The notes below the pieces were generated by a model. That model was not told the origin of the DNA. It made no database searches and saw only the letters and a program-made list of their open reading frames with translations. Shown one piece after another: positions 52,245-60,403 of a stretch of 64,000 nucleotides of DNA; positions within the stretch are counted from its first letter, which is position 1; each line of letters begins with the position of its first letter. This DNA is from Loktanella gaetbuli. Its GTDB lineage: Bacteria > Pseudomonadota > Alphaproteobacteria > Rhodobacterales > Rhodobacteraceae. The stretch lies in the NCBI RefSeq assembly GCF_020531945.1, contig NZ_JAJATZ010000004.1:62001-126000 (forward strand). Direction: 5' to 3'. The translations under genes and the position numbers were made by a program.

Positions 52245-52625
52245 ATGTTCCGTTTTCTTTCACTCGTTATCATTGCAACGGCGGCCTGTGCGCCGGAAAC
52301 CGAGCCGGTCGACGGCATGGCCGCGTTCCAGTCGCAATGCGCGGCCTGTCACGGGGCCAACGGGCAGGGCATGGCGGTGTCGGACGGTGTCGTCGCCCCT
52401 GATCTGACGCGCATCAGTGCGCGCAACGGTGGCAGCTACCCCGCCGACTACGTGATGAGCGTGATCGACGGTTTCAACCGCGGCAATCACGTCAGCGGGG
52501 TCATGCCGCGCTTTGGTGACGGTGATCTGGGGCCGATCATCATGACCGAAGAGGACGGCAATCCCGTGCCCGTCCCGGCCGAACTGCTGGCGCTGTCGAA
52601 TTACATCGAAACCTTGCAGCGCTAG
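52245..52625 (+). CDS. Lipoprotein c-type cytochrome
   Basis: Protein of 126 residues. A lipobox (IIATAAC, Cys15) suggests membrane anchoring in the periplasm, and a single haem c site CAACH is at residues 32-36. MPRFGDGD near residue 88 offers the likely axial Met. Similar small class I cytochromes carry electrons to oxidases or dehydrogenases; the partner is unknown. It starts 25 bases after lolD. Its end overlaps the DUF1194 gene by 4 bases on the other strand. Confidence 0.85.
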   Translation: MFRFLSLVIIATAACAPETEPVDGMAAFQSQCAACHGANGQGMAVSDGVVAPDLTRISARNGGSYPADYVMSVIDGFNRGNHVSGVMPRFGDGDLGPIIMTEEDGNPVPVPAELLALSNYIETLQR

Positions 52626-53329
52626 CGCCGGGCGTAGTCCTGACCGCTGGGCAACAGGCCCGCGATTTCCAGAAACAGCTTGCGCTGGACGGCAGCGGCA
52701 AAGGTGTCGCGGCCCTCTGCCGTGACCATGAACGCGCCTGGCCCGCCGATGATGTTTTCCGCATAGAGCCGTTCGAGGTCGACGCCCGCGCGGCGCGGAT
52801 TGTCGGGGCGCAGGATCGGCAGCGCATTGATGGTCGTGCCCTGCGCCAGCACCGTGTCGCGTGACGGCACGATGGGGGGACCTGACGAATTGCCCATGCT
52901 GTCGCCGGAAAAGTCGATGACGTGGCGAAACCCGTCGATATCGTTCGCCTCGATCAGGCGCTGCGCCTCGAGCAGGGCCGCGCCGATCGCGTTGCTGCCA
53001 TAGGCGGACCGGGGGGCCGTCATCAGTGCGGCGGCAAAGGCCTGCGCTGTCTCGGGGCCGTCGATCAGCATCCAGTCGGTGACCTGCACCTGGTTGGTCG
53101 CCCATTCGACATAGGTGACGGCGATGGACCCGTGCAGGGTGTTTTCGATGGCTGACAGCACGGGGCCGCTGGTCATCGCATCGGCGTAACCCTGACGCTG
53201 GAACGCTAGTTCATCCGCGTCGATCGACCCCGAGGCATCAGCCAGCAGGACCAGTTCCAATGATGTTTCTGTCACCTGCGCTTGGGCGGCAGGGGCGATC
53301 AGGGCAAGGCACAGGGCAAAAATACGCAT
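52622..53329 (-). CDS. DUF1194 (vWA-like) secreted protein
   Basis: Protein of 235 residues with a signal peptide (MRIFALCLALIAPAAQAQ). The mature domain is von Willebrand A-like: metal-site DASGSIDADEL and the IDFSGDSMGNSSGPP segment. Matches DUF1194, a family of unknown function in alphaproteobacteria. Start at 53329 is chosen to give the signal peptide directly. It is convergent with the cytochrome gene and divergent from the DUF3047 gene. Confidence 0.85.
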   Translation of the reverse strand: MRIFALCLALIAPAAQAQVTETSLELVLLADASGSIDADELAFQRQGYADAMTSGPVLSAIENTLHGSIAVTYVEWATNQVQVTDWMLIDGPETAQAFAAALMTAPRSAYGSNAIGAALLEAQRLIEANDIDGFRHVIDFSGDSMGNSSGPPIVPSRDTVLAQGTTINALPILRPDNPRRAGVDLERLYAENIIGGPGAFMVTAEGRDTFAAAVQRKLFLEIAGLLPSGQDYARR

Positions 53330-53447
53330 GATTGAAACATAAACCGCGATTTGACGCGGCGTCACTGACAATCGCGTGACGCCGCCTGCGCCGGGGTGAC
53401 GCAGGTGCCAAAGCCGCTACCATCAGGTCCAGTAACCGGAGGATCCC

Positions 53448-54086
53448 ATGTTTCGTACCCTGACCATCGCCGCCACCCTGCTTGCCACCAGCGCCTCGGC
53501 GCAGGCGATCAGTTTCAACAACTGGACCGAACAGCGGCTCAAGGTGCTGTCGTCCAACGACTACAGCCAGTCGGGCGGAACACTGGGAATCGTGTCGGAC
53601 AACACGGTCAGCCTGCTGTGGACCCGCGTGCCGGATCAGACGCGGGGGGCCACGTCCGCGTCATGGAGCTGGTCTGTCAGTGAAAGCGTGCCGCCCACGG
53701 ACCTCAGCCGCAAGGGCGGCGATGACCGCAACATCGCGGTCTATTTCCTGTTCGCGCCGGAAACTGCCGTGGCAGAACTGGCAGGGGCCGATATCCGCGC
53801 GCTGTTGGGCCGCCGGGATGTGCGCATCCTGCAGTATGTCTGGGGCGGCAACAACGCGGTGGGGTCGGTGATCCCGTCGCCCTATGGTGAGCCGGGCACG
53901 GGGGTGACGATCCCGCTGCGGCAGGCGGACACCGGACAGATGAACGTGTCGGTGAACCTGACGGGCGATCTGAACCGCGCCTTCGGCAGCGCTCCCGGCG
54001 CGCTGGTCGGCATGGCCGTCAGCGCCGACAGCGACGACACGCAAAGCATGATCCGCGCGCAGGTCAGCGGTCTGACATTGCGGTAA
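53448..54086 (+). CDS. DUF3047 secreted protein
   Basis: Protein of 212 residues with a signal peptide (cleavage after ATSASAQA). Trp-rich sequence with ASWSWSVSESVPPTDLSRKGGDDR, VYFLFAP, LQYVWGGNNAVG and IPSPY matches DUF3047, a beta-sandwich-like domain of unknown function. GGAGG precedes the ATG. Divergent from DUF1194, which shares the 53330-53447 promoter region. Confidence 0.82.
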   Translation: MFRTLTIAATLLATSASAQAISFNNWTEQRLKVLSSNDYSQSGGTLGIVSDNTVSLLWTRVPDQTRGATSASWSWSVSESVPPTDLSRKGGDDRNIAVYFLFAPETAVAELAGADIRALLGRRDVRILQYVWGGNNAVGSVIPSPYGEPGTGVTIPLRQADTGQMNVSVNLTGDLNRAFGSAPGALVGMAVSADSDDTQSMIRAQVSGLTLR

Positions 54087-54132
54087 CGCCTGCCGCCCTG
54101 CGGATTGCGCACGCCCTGTGCCACGGGTCAGG

Positions 54133-54208
54133 GCCGTTGCCTGCGGCAACGGCAGCGCCCGACCCTCCCCCCGGGAGGGCGCTTCACGCCCACCCAGGGT
54201 CGGGCGCT
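54133..54208. repeat. Palindromic repeat element after the DUF3047 gene
   Basis: Contains GCCGTTGCC-TGC-GGCAACGGC (54133-54153), then an outer 13-bp inverted repeat AGCGCCCGACCCT (54154-54166) / AGGGTCGGGCGCT (54196-54208) enclosing two smaller G/C hairpins. The compound form looks like a dispersed palindromic element rather than a simple terminator. It fills much of the 54087-54360 gap, whose remaining part is AT-richer and shows no gene. Confidence 0.7.
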
Positions 54209-54360
54209 GGGGATTGAAAAATAAAAAGGATTCACGAGCGTTGTCAGTGTGTATCCTGCGCGTGGCTTGCAGAAGCACCCGCCTGCCTAAGTTCCTGAAC
54301 GGAGAGTTTATCTAGCGCAGGAGAGCAAGCTGATGGTGGAGTGTATACGTTCGGTCGAAT

Positions 54361-55014
54361 TTACCTTTTGACGAATGGAAGACCTGCTATCCACTCGTCG
54401 ACTACTATTTTTTGCTGCTCATCGATGTGGAGTATGTCCCAGCCGCAGTTTGGTGCAACTAACTTGTGATAATCATACGCAATCCTATTTATCGATGTGA
54501 CGACCTCAATAATTTGCTCTTGTGTTGGTTCCCGCCATGTTAAGTCGTTGGGAAAAAATTTCTCCCTATCTGTCGAAGCCATAAATTGCGAATGACCAAT
54601 TATTTCATGTCGCATTATACATATATTTTTAAATGTATCCGATGATCTCAAGCGGATCAGCCTATTCTCAATATCCCTGAGAGTTCTTTCTCGTTCAGAG
54701 CTTTCGGTAATCCTTACATGACTCGAAACCCCTCCGGGAAACCTAATATATCCACTATTGTCTTTTCGAATTTTCTTAACTAACGAATGTAAAGAATGAT
54801 CGGACGCTTTGGCATCCATTTGGCGAAAGCAATATGCGATTAATTCACTGTGTAAGCTCTCGGAAAGGTTGTTGACAATCCAGGAGTATTTATTTCCCGT
54901 TAAATGTCTATCTAGTAATTTACTTCGCTGAAATGCATCTAGGATTATCGATTTGTATTGCGCGGAGGCGGAGTCTGCGAGTAGCTGCCTGTAGCTAAAT
55001 GTATAGTCACTCAA
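54361..55014 (-). CDS. AT-rich HEPN/AbiU2-like hypothetical protein
   Basis: Protein of 217 residues, almost wholly helical, with no signal or membrane segment. Its DNA is visibly AT-rich beside the GC-rich neighbours and uses different codons, a sign of transfer. IMRHEIIGHSQF (about residues 132-143) fits the R-x(4-6)-H signature of HEPN nucleases and resembles the AbiU2 abortive-infection family. The start is TTG overlapping the parE stop (TTGA); a GGAGGAG site at 55023-55029 inside parE lies 8 bases upstream, supporting coupling to parE. Function is unproven; defence RNase or toxin is an inference. Confidence 0.6.
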   Translation of the reverse strand: MSDYTFSYRQLLADSASAQYKSIILDAFQRSKLLDRHLTGNKYSWIVNNLSESLHSELIAYCFRQMDAKASDHSLHSLVKKIRKDNSGYIRFPGGVSSHVRITESSERERTLRDIENRLIRLRSSDTFKNICIMRHEIIGHSQFMASTDREKFFPNDLTWREPTQEQIIEVVTSINRIAYDYHKLVAPNCGWDILHIDEQQKIVVDEWIAGLPFVKR

Positions 55015-56966
55015 ACATCCAACTCCTCCACGAACTGCGCGTTCTCCTGAATGAACTGGAAACGCAGTTCCGGCTTCTTGCCCATCAGGCGCTCGACCAG
55101 ATCAGCCGTCCCGCCCGGTTCCACATCGTCCACCGTCACGCGGATCAGTTTGCGGGTGGCGGGGTCCATGGTGGTCTCTTTCAGGTCCTTGGCGTCCATC
55201 TCGCCCAGACCCTTGAACCGCTGCACGTCGATCTTGCCCTTGCCGCCCAGGCCCTTTTCCATCGCGCGGTCCTTTTCCGCGTCGGACGCCACATACAGCC
55301 GTTTCGGCCCCTGCGTCAGACGATAGAGAGGCGGGCAGGCGAGATAGAGGTGTCCGTTGTCGATCAGCGGGCGCATCTGGCTGAAAAAGAACGTCATCAG
55401 CAGCGCCGCGATATGGGCACCGTCGACGTCGGCGTCGGTCATGATGATGATTTTTTCATACCGCAGGTCGTCGAGGTTGAATTTGCTGCCCATGCCGCAG
55501 CCCAGCGCCTCGCACAGGTCGTTGATTTCGGCGTTGGTCGTCAGCTTGCCCGAGGCCGCACCCAGCACGTTCAGGATCTTGCCCTTGAGCGGTAGCAGCG
55601 CCTGCGTCTTGCGGTCGCGCGCGCCCTTGCCGGACCCGCCGGCGCTGTCGCCCTCGACGATGAACAGCTCTGTCCCTTCGCGCGTCTTGGACGTGCAGTC
55701 GGTCAGTTTGCCGGGCAGGCGCAGCTTTTTCGTGGCTGATTTGCGGGAGGTTTCCTTTTCCTGTTTGCGGCGCAGGCGTTCTTCGGCCCGCAGGATCAGG
55801 AAATCGAGGATCGCGCCTGCCGATTTGGTGTCGGCGGCCAGCCAGTTGTCGAAATGGTCTGACACGGCGGCGTTGACCATGCGCTGCGCGTCCATGGTGG
55901 CCAGTCGGTCCTTGGTCTGGCCCACGAATTCCGGTTCGCGGATGAAACACGACACCAGCGCGCAGCCGCCCACGATCAGATCCTCGCGGGTGATGGTCGC
56001 GGCCTTGCGGTTGTTGGTCAGCTCGCCATAGGATTTGATCCCCTTGAGGATCGCGTTCCAGAACCCGATCTCGTGCGTGCCGCCCTCTGGCGTCGGGACG
56101 GTGTTGCAGTAGGACTGGATGAACCCGTCCCGCGCGGGGGTCCAGTTGATCGCCCATTCGACCTTGCCCGGGACGCCGAATTTTTCGGTGAAATCCACGG
56201 TGCCCGCAAAGGGACGTTCGGAATAGGTGGTCGATCCGGTCAGCGTCTCGTTGAGGTAATCGGACAGGCCGCCGGGGAATTTGAAGGTCGCCGCGGCGGG
56301 CGTTTCACCGTCGTCGATTTCGGTTTTCCAGCGGATTTCGACACCGCTGAACAGATAGGCCTTGGACCGGGCCATCTGGAACAGGCGCTTGGGTTTCAGT
56401 TGCAGCTTGCCGAAAATCTCTTCGTCCGGGTGGAATGTGACGGCGGTGCCGCGCCGGTTGGGGGCGGCACCCACCTTTTGCAGTTTTCCCTGCGGGACCC
56501 CGCGCGAGAATTCCATCGCAAACAGTTCCTTGTTGCGTGCGACCTCGACCCGCAGGTGGTCGGACAGGGCGTTCACGACCGAGGACCCGACGCCGTGCAG
56601 ACCGCCCGATGTCTGGTAGCTGTCGCCGGAAAACTTGCCGCCCGCGTTCAGCGTGCAGAAAATGATTTCCAGCGCGGATTTGCTGGGGTCCTTGGGGTGC
56701 GGGTCGGTGGGGATGCCGCGCCCGTTGTCGCGCACGCTGACGTGGCCGTTGGCGTGCAGTTCGATCTCGATCCATGTGGCGTGGCCGGCGACGGCCTCGT
56801 CCATCGAGTTGTCGACGATTTCGGCGACCATGTGGTGCAGCGCGCGGTCGTCCTTGCCGCCGATATACATGCCCGGCCGCAGGCGGACATGTTCCATGTC
56901 CTCCAGCACCTGGATGGAAGAGGCGTCATAGGTGGACGGCGTCTGGCCGGACAGAAGATCGGACAT
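55011..56966 (-). CDS. parE: DNA topoisomerase IV subunit B
   Basis: ATPase subunit of 651 residues that decatenates daughter chromosomes with ParC. GHKL motifs EIVDNSMDEAVAGHA, VRDNGRGIP and GLHGVGSSVVNALS; TOPRIM motifs ELFIVEGDSAGGSGKGARDR and MTDADVDGAHI; C-terminal RFKGLGEMDAKDLKETTMDP. The short length and lack of the GyrB 160-residue insert favour ParE over GyrB. An AT-rich gene overlaps its stop codon by 4 bases. Confidence 0.94.
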   Translation of the reverse strand: MSDLLSGQTPSTYDASSIQVLEDMEHVRLRPGMYIGGKDDRALHHMVAEIVDNSMDEAVAGHATWIEIELHANGHVSVRDNGRGIPTDPHPKDPSKSALEIIFCTLNAGGKFSGDSYQTSGGLHGVGSSVVNALSDHLRVEVARNKELFAMEFSRGVPQGKLQKVGAAPNRRGTAVTFHPDEEIFGKLQLKPKRLFQMARSKAYLFSGVEIRWKTEIDDGETPAAATFKFPGGLSDYLNETLTGSTTYSERPFAGTVDFTEKFGVPGKVEWAINWTPARDGFIQSYCNTVPTPEGGTHEIGFWNAILKGIKSYGELTNNRKAATITREDLIVGGCALVSCFIREPEFVGQTKDRLATMDAQRMVNAAVSDHFDNWLAADTKSAGAILDFLILRAEERLRRKQEKETSRKSATKKLRLPGKLTDCTSKTREGTELFIVEGDSAGGSGKGARDRKTQALLPLKGKILNVLGAASGKLTTNAEINDLCEALGCGMGSKFNLDDLRYEKIIIMTDADVDGAHIAALLMTFFFSQMRPLIDNGHLYLACPPLYRLTQGPKRLYVASDAEKDRAMEKGLGGKGKIDVQRFKGLGEMDAKDLKETTMDPATRKLIRVTVDDVEPGGTADLVERLMGKKPELRFQFIQENAQFVEELDV

Positions 56967-57043
56967 GGCGGGCTGCTCTTTGCTTTGGTTTCGCCCATAC
57001 TAGGTGGGTGGGCGCGTCGCAGCAATGGGCAGCCGGCCGGTGA

Positions 57044-58342
57044 TTATTCGCCCGCGCGTTTCGTCTCGAACGTCAGGCCCGCGGCGGTGCGGTTCGGGAA
57101 ACCGGTCCAATAGGTATCGGCCTCTGTCGGGTTGCCTGCGTCGTCACGGTCCCAGACGCCGTCCTGCGCGTTGGGCACCAGATCGAAATAGGCGGCGCGG
57201 TCGATGCCCTTGAGGTGCTGGTCGAGCCATGCGGTGACGAAATGCTGGGTAATGTTGTTCATCCGCACGTTGTCCCAGACCGCGTCCGCGTAGTGGCCAA
57301 AGGTCGGTTCGCCAGTCGCTGGCGAGGGCGCATAGCTTTCGGCGGGGGCGGGCATCGGGGCCCCTGCATTGTGGTTGGCGGACTGGAACGTCAGAAGGTG
57401 GCGGTCGGTGCCAGTGGCGTCGTCAAAGATTCCGCGCATCGCGTCATAAATCGACACATCGTCGATTTCGCCCGCGATCAACATCAGCGGGCTGTCGATC
57501 GCGGCCAGCGTGTCGGGGCTGAAAAACCCGGAATTGTTGCCCCAGGGGCCGATGGCGACAAAGGCCTTGATCCGGTCGTCGGACAGGCTGGCGTGGCTGT
57601 CGCTGCCTGACAGGTTGCGCGCCAGCAATTGCTGCGGCGGGCTGTAGCCGAAATCGAGGCTCTCTTGCGTCACGCCGGCACCCGCGTAGATCAGCGCGCC
57701 ATAGCCCCCCATGGAATAGCCCACGACGGCGGCATTGCCGTCCTGCACCAGTGCGCCCAGATCATCGTCCAGCGATTCCATCTGGTCGACGACGAAACGC
57801 TGGTCCCAAGGGCGGTTATACAGCGTCGATCCAAAGGCGGACTGGTCGGAATAGGTGCTGTCGGTATGGTCGATCGACGCCACGACATAGCCCTTGGACG
57901 CGATGTTTTCGCCCAGATGCGCCATCAGGAACCGGTTGCCGGGGTAGCCGTGCGAGATGATGACCAGTGGAAAGGTATTATCTGCGGCAGGGGATGCATC
58001 GCGTGCGGCACGGCCGGTCAGGGTGGTCTGCGTCACGCCGTCCCGCAGGACGGTATCGTAGGTGCCGCCTGGCGTGGTGCCGTCTGCCGCGGGATACCAT
58101 ACCTCGACCGTCAGGGAACGATCGTAGCGGGCGACCTCGCCCTCGGCACCCGTATTCAGGATATCGACCTGGTCGGGGTTGGTGAAGGTCAGTGTGCGCA
58201 CCCCGACGATGTGGTCGCCGATGGCCGCCAGTTCGGGCGCGTCGGGACGCACGACATCAATGCGGTTCTCGGCGACGGCGGGCAGGGCGGTCATGGCGGC
58301 GACCATTGCGGGAAACATGCGTGTCATCATCGGGCCTTTCAT
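57044..58342 (-). CDS. Secreted alpha/beta hydrolase (dienelactone/PAF-acetylhydrolase-like)
   Basis: Protein of 432 residues with a signal peptide (MFPAMVAAMTALPAVAEN area). The alpha/beta-hydrolase fold shows an oxyanion PLVIISHGYPGNR, nucleophile elbow VGYSMGGYGAL and a late FQSANHNAG His. Related proteins are platelet-activating-factor acetylhydrolase or chlorophyllase-like esterases. The start is uncertain among ATGs at 58342, 58330, 58327 and 58318; no strong ribosome site is seen. Confidence 0.78.
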   Translation of the reverse strand: MKGPMMTRMFPAMVAAMTALPAVAENRIDVVRPDAPELAAIGDHIVGVRTLTFTNPDQVDILNTGAEGEVARYDRSLTVEVWYPAADGTTPGGTYDTVLRDGVTQTTLTGRAARDASPAADNTFPLVIISHGYPGNRFLMAHLGENIASKGYVVASIDHTDSTYSDQSAFGSTLYNRPWDQRFVVDQMESLDDDLGALVQDGNAAVVGYSMGGYGALIYAGAGVTQESLDFGYSPPQQLLARNLSGSDSHASLSDDRIKAFVAIGPWGNNSGFFSPDTLAAIDSPLMLIAGEIDDVSIYDAMRGIFDDATGTDRHLLTFQSANHNAGAPMPAPAESYAPSPATGEPTFGHYADAVWDNVRMNNITQHFVTAWLDQHLKGIDRAAYFDLVPNAQDGVWDRDDAGNPTEADTYWTGFPNRTAAGLTFETKRAGE

Positions 58343-58595
58343 CAGGGCTTGTCTGTCTGTCCTGCCGCCACGATGCGACGTGATGCGGCATTGTGAAAGT
58401 GCAAAATGAAATTCCAATCCACTATGCGGAATTCGGCCGTGTTTTAAGTGGGACCTTCGCGCAGGCGGGTGGTGCGACGGCGGGCGGGTCCAGTGCAAAG
58501 GGTCGTGCGTATCGGCGATCTGTTTGACCGCGCCCGGCTGGCAGTGAATGATCGCACCAAGGTCCCGGGTGACGGGCATCACGGAGGAATATCAA

Positions 58596-59480
58596 ATGCG
58601 TATCTTTTTCACCGGCGGTAGCGGCAAGGCAGGCAAATATGCCGTCGCACATCTGCGTGCGCTGGGACATCAGGTCACGAACGTCGATCTGGCGGCCGAG
58701 GCGGACGGGCGCAGCCTGCGGGTCGATCTGACCGACGCGGGTCAGGTGTTCAACGCCATGCGGGCCTTTGCCGATTTCGAGGAACTGGAACCCGGTTCCG
58801 GCGTGCCGCATTATGACGCCGTGGTGCATTTTGCAGCCGTGCCGCGCATCATGATCCAGCCGGACAACGTCACGTTCGAGGCGAATACCATGTCCACCTA
58901 CAATGTGCTGGATGCCGCGACGAAACTGGGCATCCCCAAGGTGATCTTTGCCAGTTCCGAAACCACCTATGGCATCTGTTTCTACGACGGAGAGCTGAAG
59001 CCTGCCTACGTCCCCATCGACGAGGACCATCCGACCGTACCGCAGGACAGCTATGCGATGTCCAAGGTCGTCAACGAGGTCTGCGCGCGCAGTTTTCAGG
59101 AACGCAGCGGCATCGATATCTATGGCCTGCGCATCAACAATGTGATCGAGCCGCACGAATATGCCGCAAACTTTCCGGCGTTCATGGATGATCCGGCCCT
59201 GCGGCGGCGCAATATCTTTGCCTATATCGACGCGCGCGATCTGGCGCAGATGGTGGAATGCTGTCTGAACACCGACGGTCTGGGCTACGAGGTGTTCAAC
59301 GTGTCCAACGACGACATGAGCGTCAACCTGACCAGTGACGACGTCATGTCGCGGTTCTACACGGGGGTGAAACAGACCCGGCCGATGGGCGAAAACGAAA
59401 CGTTCTACGACAACACCAAGGCAAAACGCATGGTCGGTTTCGCCCCCGCGCACAGTTGGCGCGACGTGCTCGACGGCTGA
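58596..59480 (+). CDS. NAD(P)-dependent epimerase/dehydratase (extended SDR)
   Basis: Protein of 294 residues. Rossmann motif GGSGKAG at 7-13, VHFAAVP, catalytic Ser in FASSETTYG and YAMSK (YxxxK). Extended SDRs act on sugar nucleotides or lactones; the substrate is unclear. GGAGGA lies 7 bases upstream of the ATG. The 58343-58595 gap holds divergent promoters with the hydrolase gene and no other gene I can see. Confidence 0.88.
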   Translation: MRIFFTGGSGKAGKYAVAHLRALGHQVTNVDLAAEADGRSLRVDLTDAGQVFNAMRAFADFEELEPGSGVPHYDAVVHFAAVPRIMIQPDNVTFEANTMSTYNVLDAATKLGIPKVIFASSETTYGICFYDGELKPAYVPIDEDHPTVPQDSYAMSKVVNEVCARSFQERSGIDIYGLRINNVIEPHEYAANFPAFMDDPALRRRNIFAYIDARDLAQMVECCLNTDGLGYEVFNVSNDDMSVNLTSDDVMSRFYTGVKQTRPMGENETFYDNTKAKRMVGFAPAHSWRDVLDG

Positions 59481-59515
59481 CGCCCGGACACGAAATTTCA
59501 ACACATTCGCCACAT

Positions 59516-59549
59516 GGTCCGCCCGATCCTCAATTATTCCGGGCGGGCC
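59516..59549 (+). promoter_or_regulatory. Stem-loop abutting the muramidase start codon
   Basis: GGTCCGCCCG and CGGGCGGGCC form a 10-bp stem (one G-U pair) with an AT-rich 14-base loop. The 3' arm ends one base before the ATG at 59550, so it covers the ribosome-binding region. It may end the epimerase transcript (ATTTTG follows) or hold back translation of the next gene. Confidence 0.55.
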
Positions 59550-60359
59550 ATGATTTTGAAACATCTCTTTGCAGCGACCTTTGCGGCCAGTGCGACACTG
59601 GTCAGTTTCTGGCCGGACAGGCCGCAGGCCGATACGCGCACGACCGTGGCGGCCCCGTTGATGCAAAAACGCGGCCCGCTGATCGTGTCGCGGGACCCCG
59701 CGCCCAGGCCTGCCGCGTTGACGCAAGGCCCCAGCCTGTTTGCCGGTCAGGCAGGTGGCAGCATGTTCGCCCCATTGCCGCCGCGTCCCGCAGGCACCGA
59801 CCAACATGCGACAGCGGGGACCTCGCGCCTTGCGGCACCGGATCGCCGCATCATGCTGTCGGGCCCCGTCGGCGACCGCGATGTGCACATCATCCGGCAG
59901 GTCATCGGGCAGGCTGAATCGCATCGCGATGGCTATGATGCGGTCGTCTTTGGTGCGGACATACAGCCACCCGATCGCCCCACGCGGCTGACGATCGGCG
60001 AAATCTACGCCTGGATTGACGCGACGCCGGGCCAAAACCACGCCATCGGGCGGTATCAGTTCATTCCCAGCACGCTGCGCCGCGTCGTCCGCGAGGCCGG
60101 TCTGACCGAAGATCACCTGTTTTCCCCGCCGGTGCAGGACCGTCTGGCGGATGTGTTGCTGCATGAGGCCGGTTTGCAGGCTGTGCGCCGCGGCGACATG
60201 GGGCGGCATCGGTTCATGAACAATCTGGCCCGGATCTGGGCTGGTTTGCCGACCTCGTCGGGGCGGTCGCACTATCACGGATATGCCGGCAACAAGGCGT
60301 CGATTTCCTGGGCACGCTTCGATGCGGAATTGCAGCAGGTGTTTCCCGATCAGGGGTGA
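59550..60359 (+). CDS. Secreted muramidase/lysozyme-like protein
   Basis: Protein of 269 residues. An N-terminal hydrophobic segment (about 5-25) acts as signal or anchor, followed by a Pro/Ala-rich linker (about 40-110). The C-terminal part has QAESHRDGYDAVVFG (candidate catalytic Glu) and GRYQFIPSTLRRVVREAG, resembling phage-type muramidase/transglycosylase folds (lysozyme-like). Probably a periplasmic peptidoglycan hydrolase. MILKHLF start chosen to give the signal directly. Identification rests on motif memory only. Confidence 0.65.
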   Translation: MILKHLFAATFAASATLVSFWPDRPQADTRTTVAAPLMQKRGPLIVSRDPAPRPAALTQGPSLFAGQAGGSMFAPLPPRPAGTDQHATAGTSRLAAPDRRIMLSGPVGDRDVHIIRQVIGQAESHRDGYDAVVFGADIQPPDRPTRLTIGEIYAWIDATPGQNHAIGRYQFIPSTLRRVVREAGLTEDHLFSPPVQDRLADVLLHEAGLQAVRRGDMGRHRFMNNLARIWAGLPTSSGRSHYHGYAGNKASISWARFDAELQQVFPDQG

Positions 60360-60403
60360 CGCTGGCAGTGGACGAGGCGATGGATCGGGCCTAAACCCCG
60401 GGC

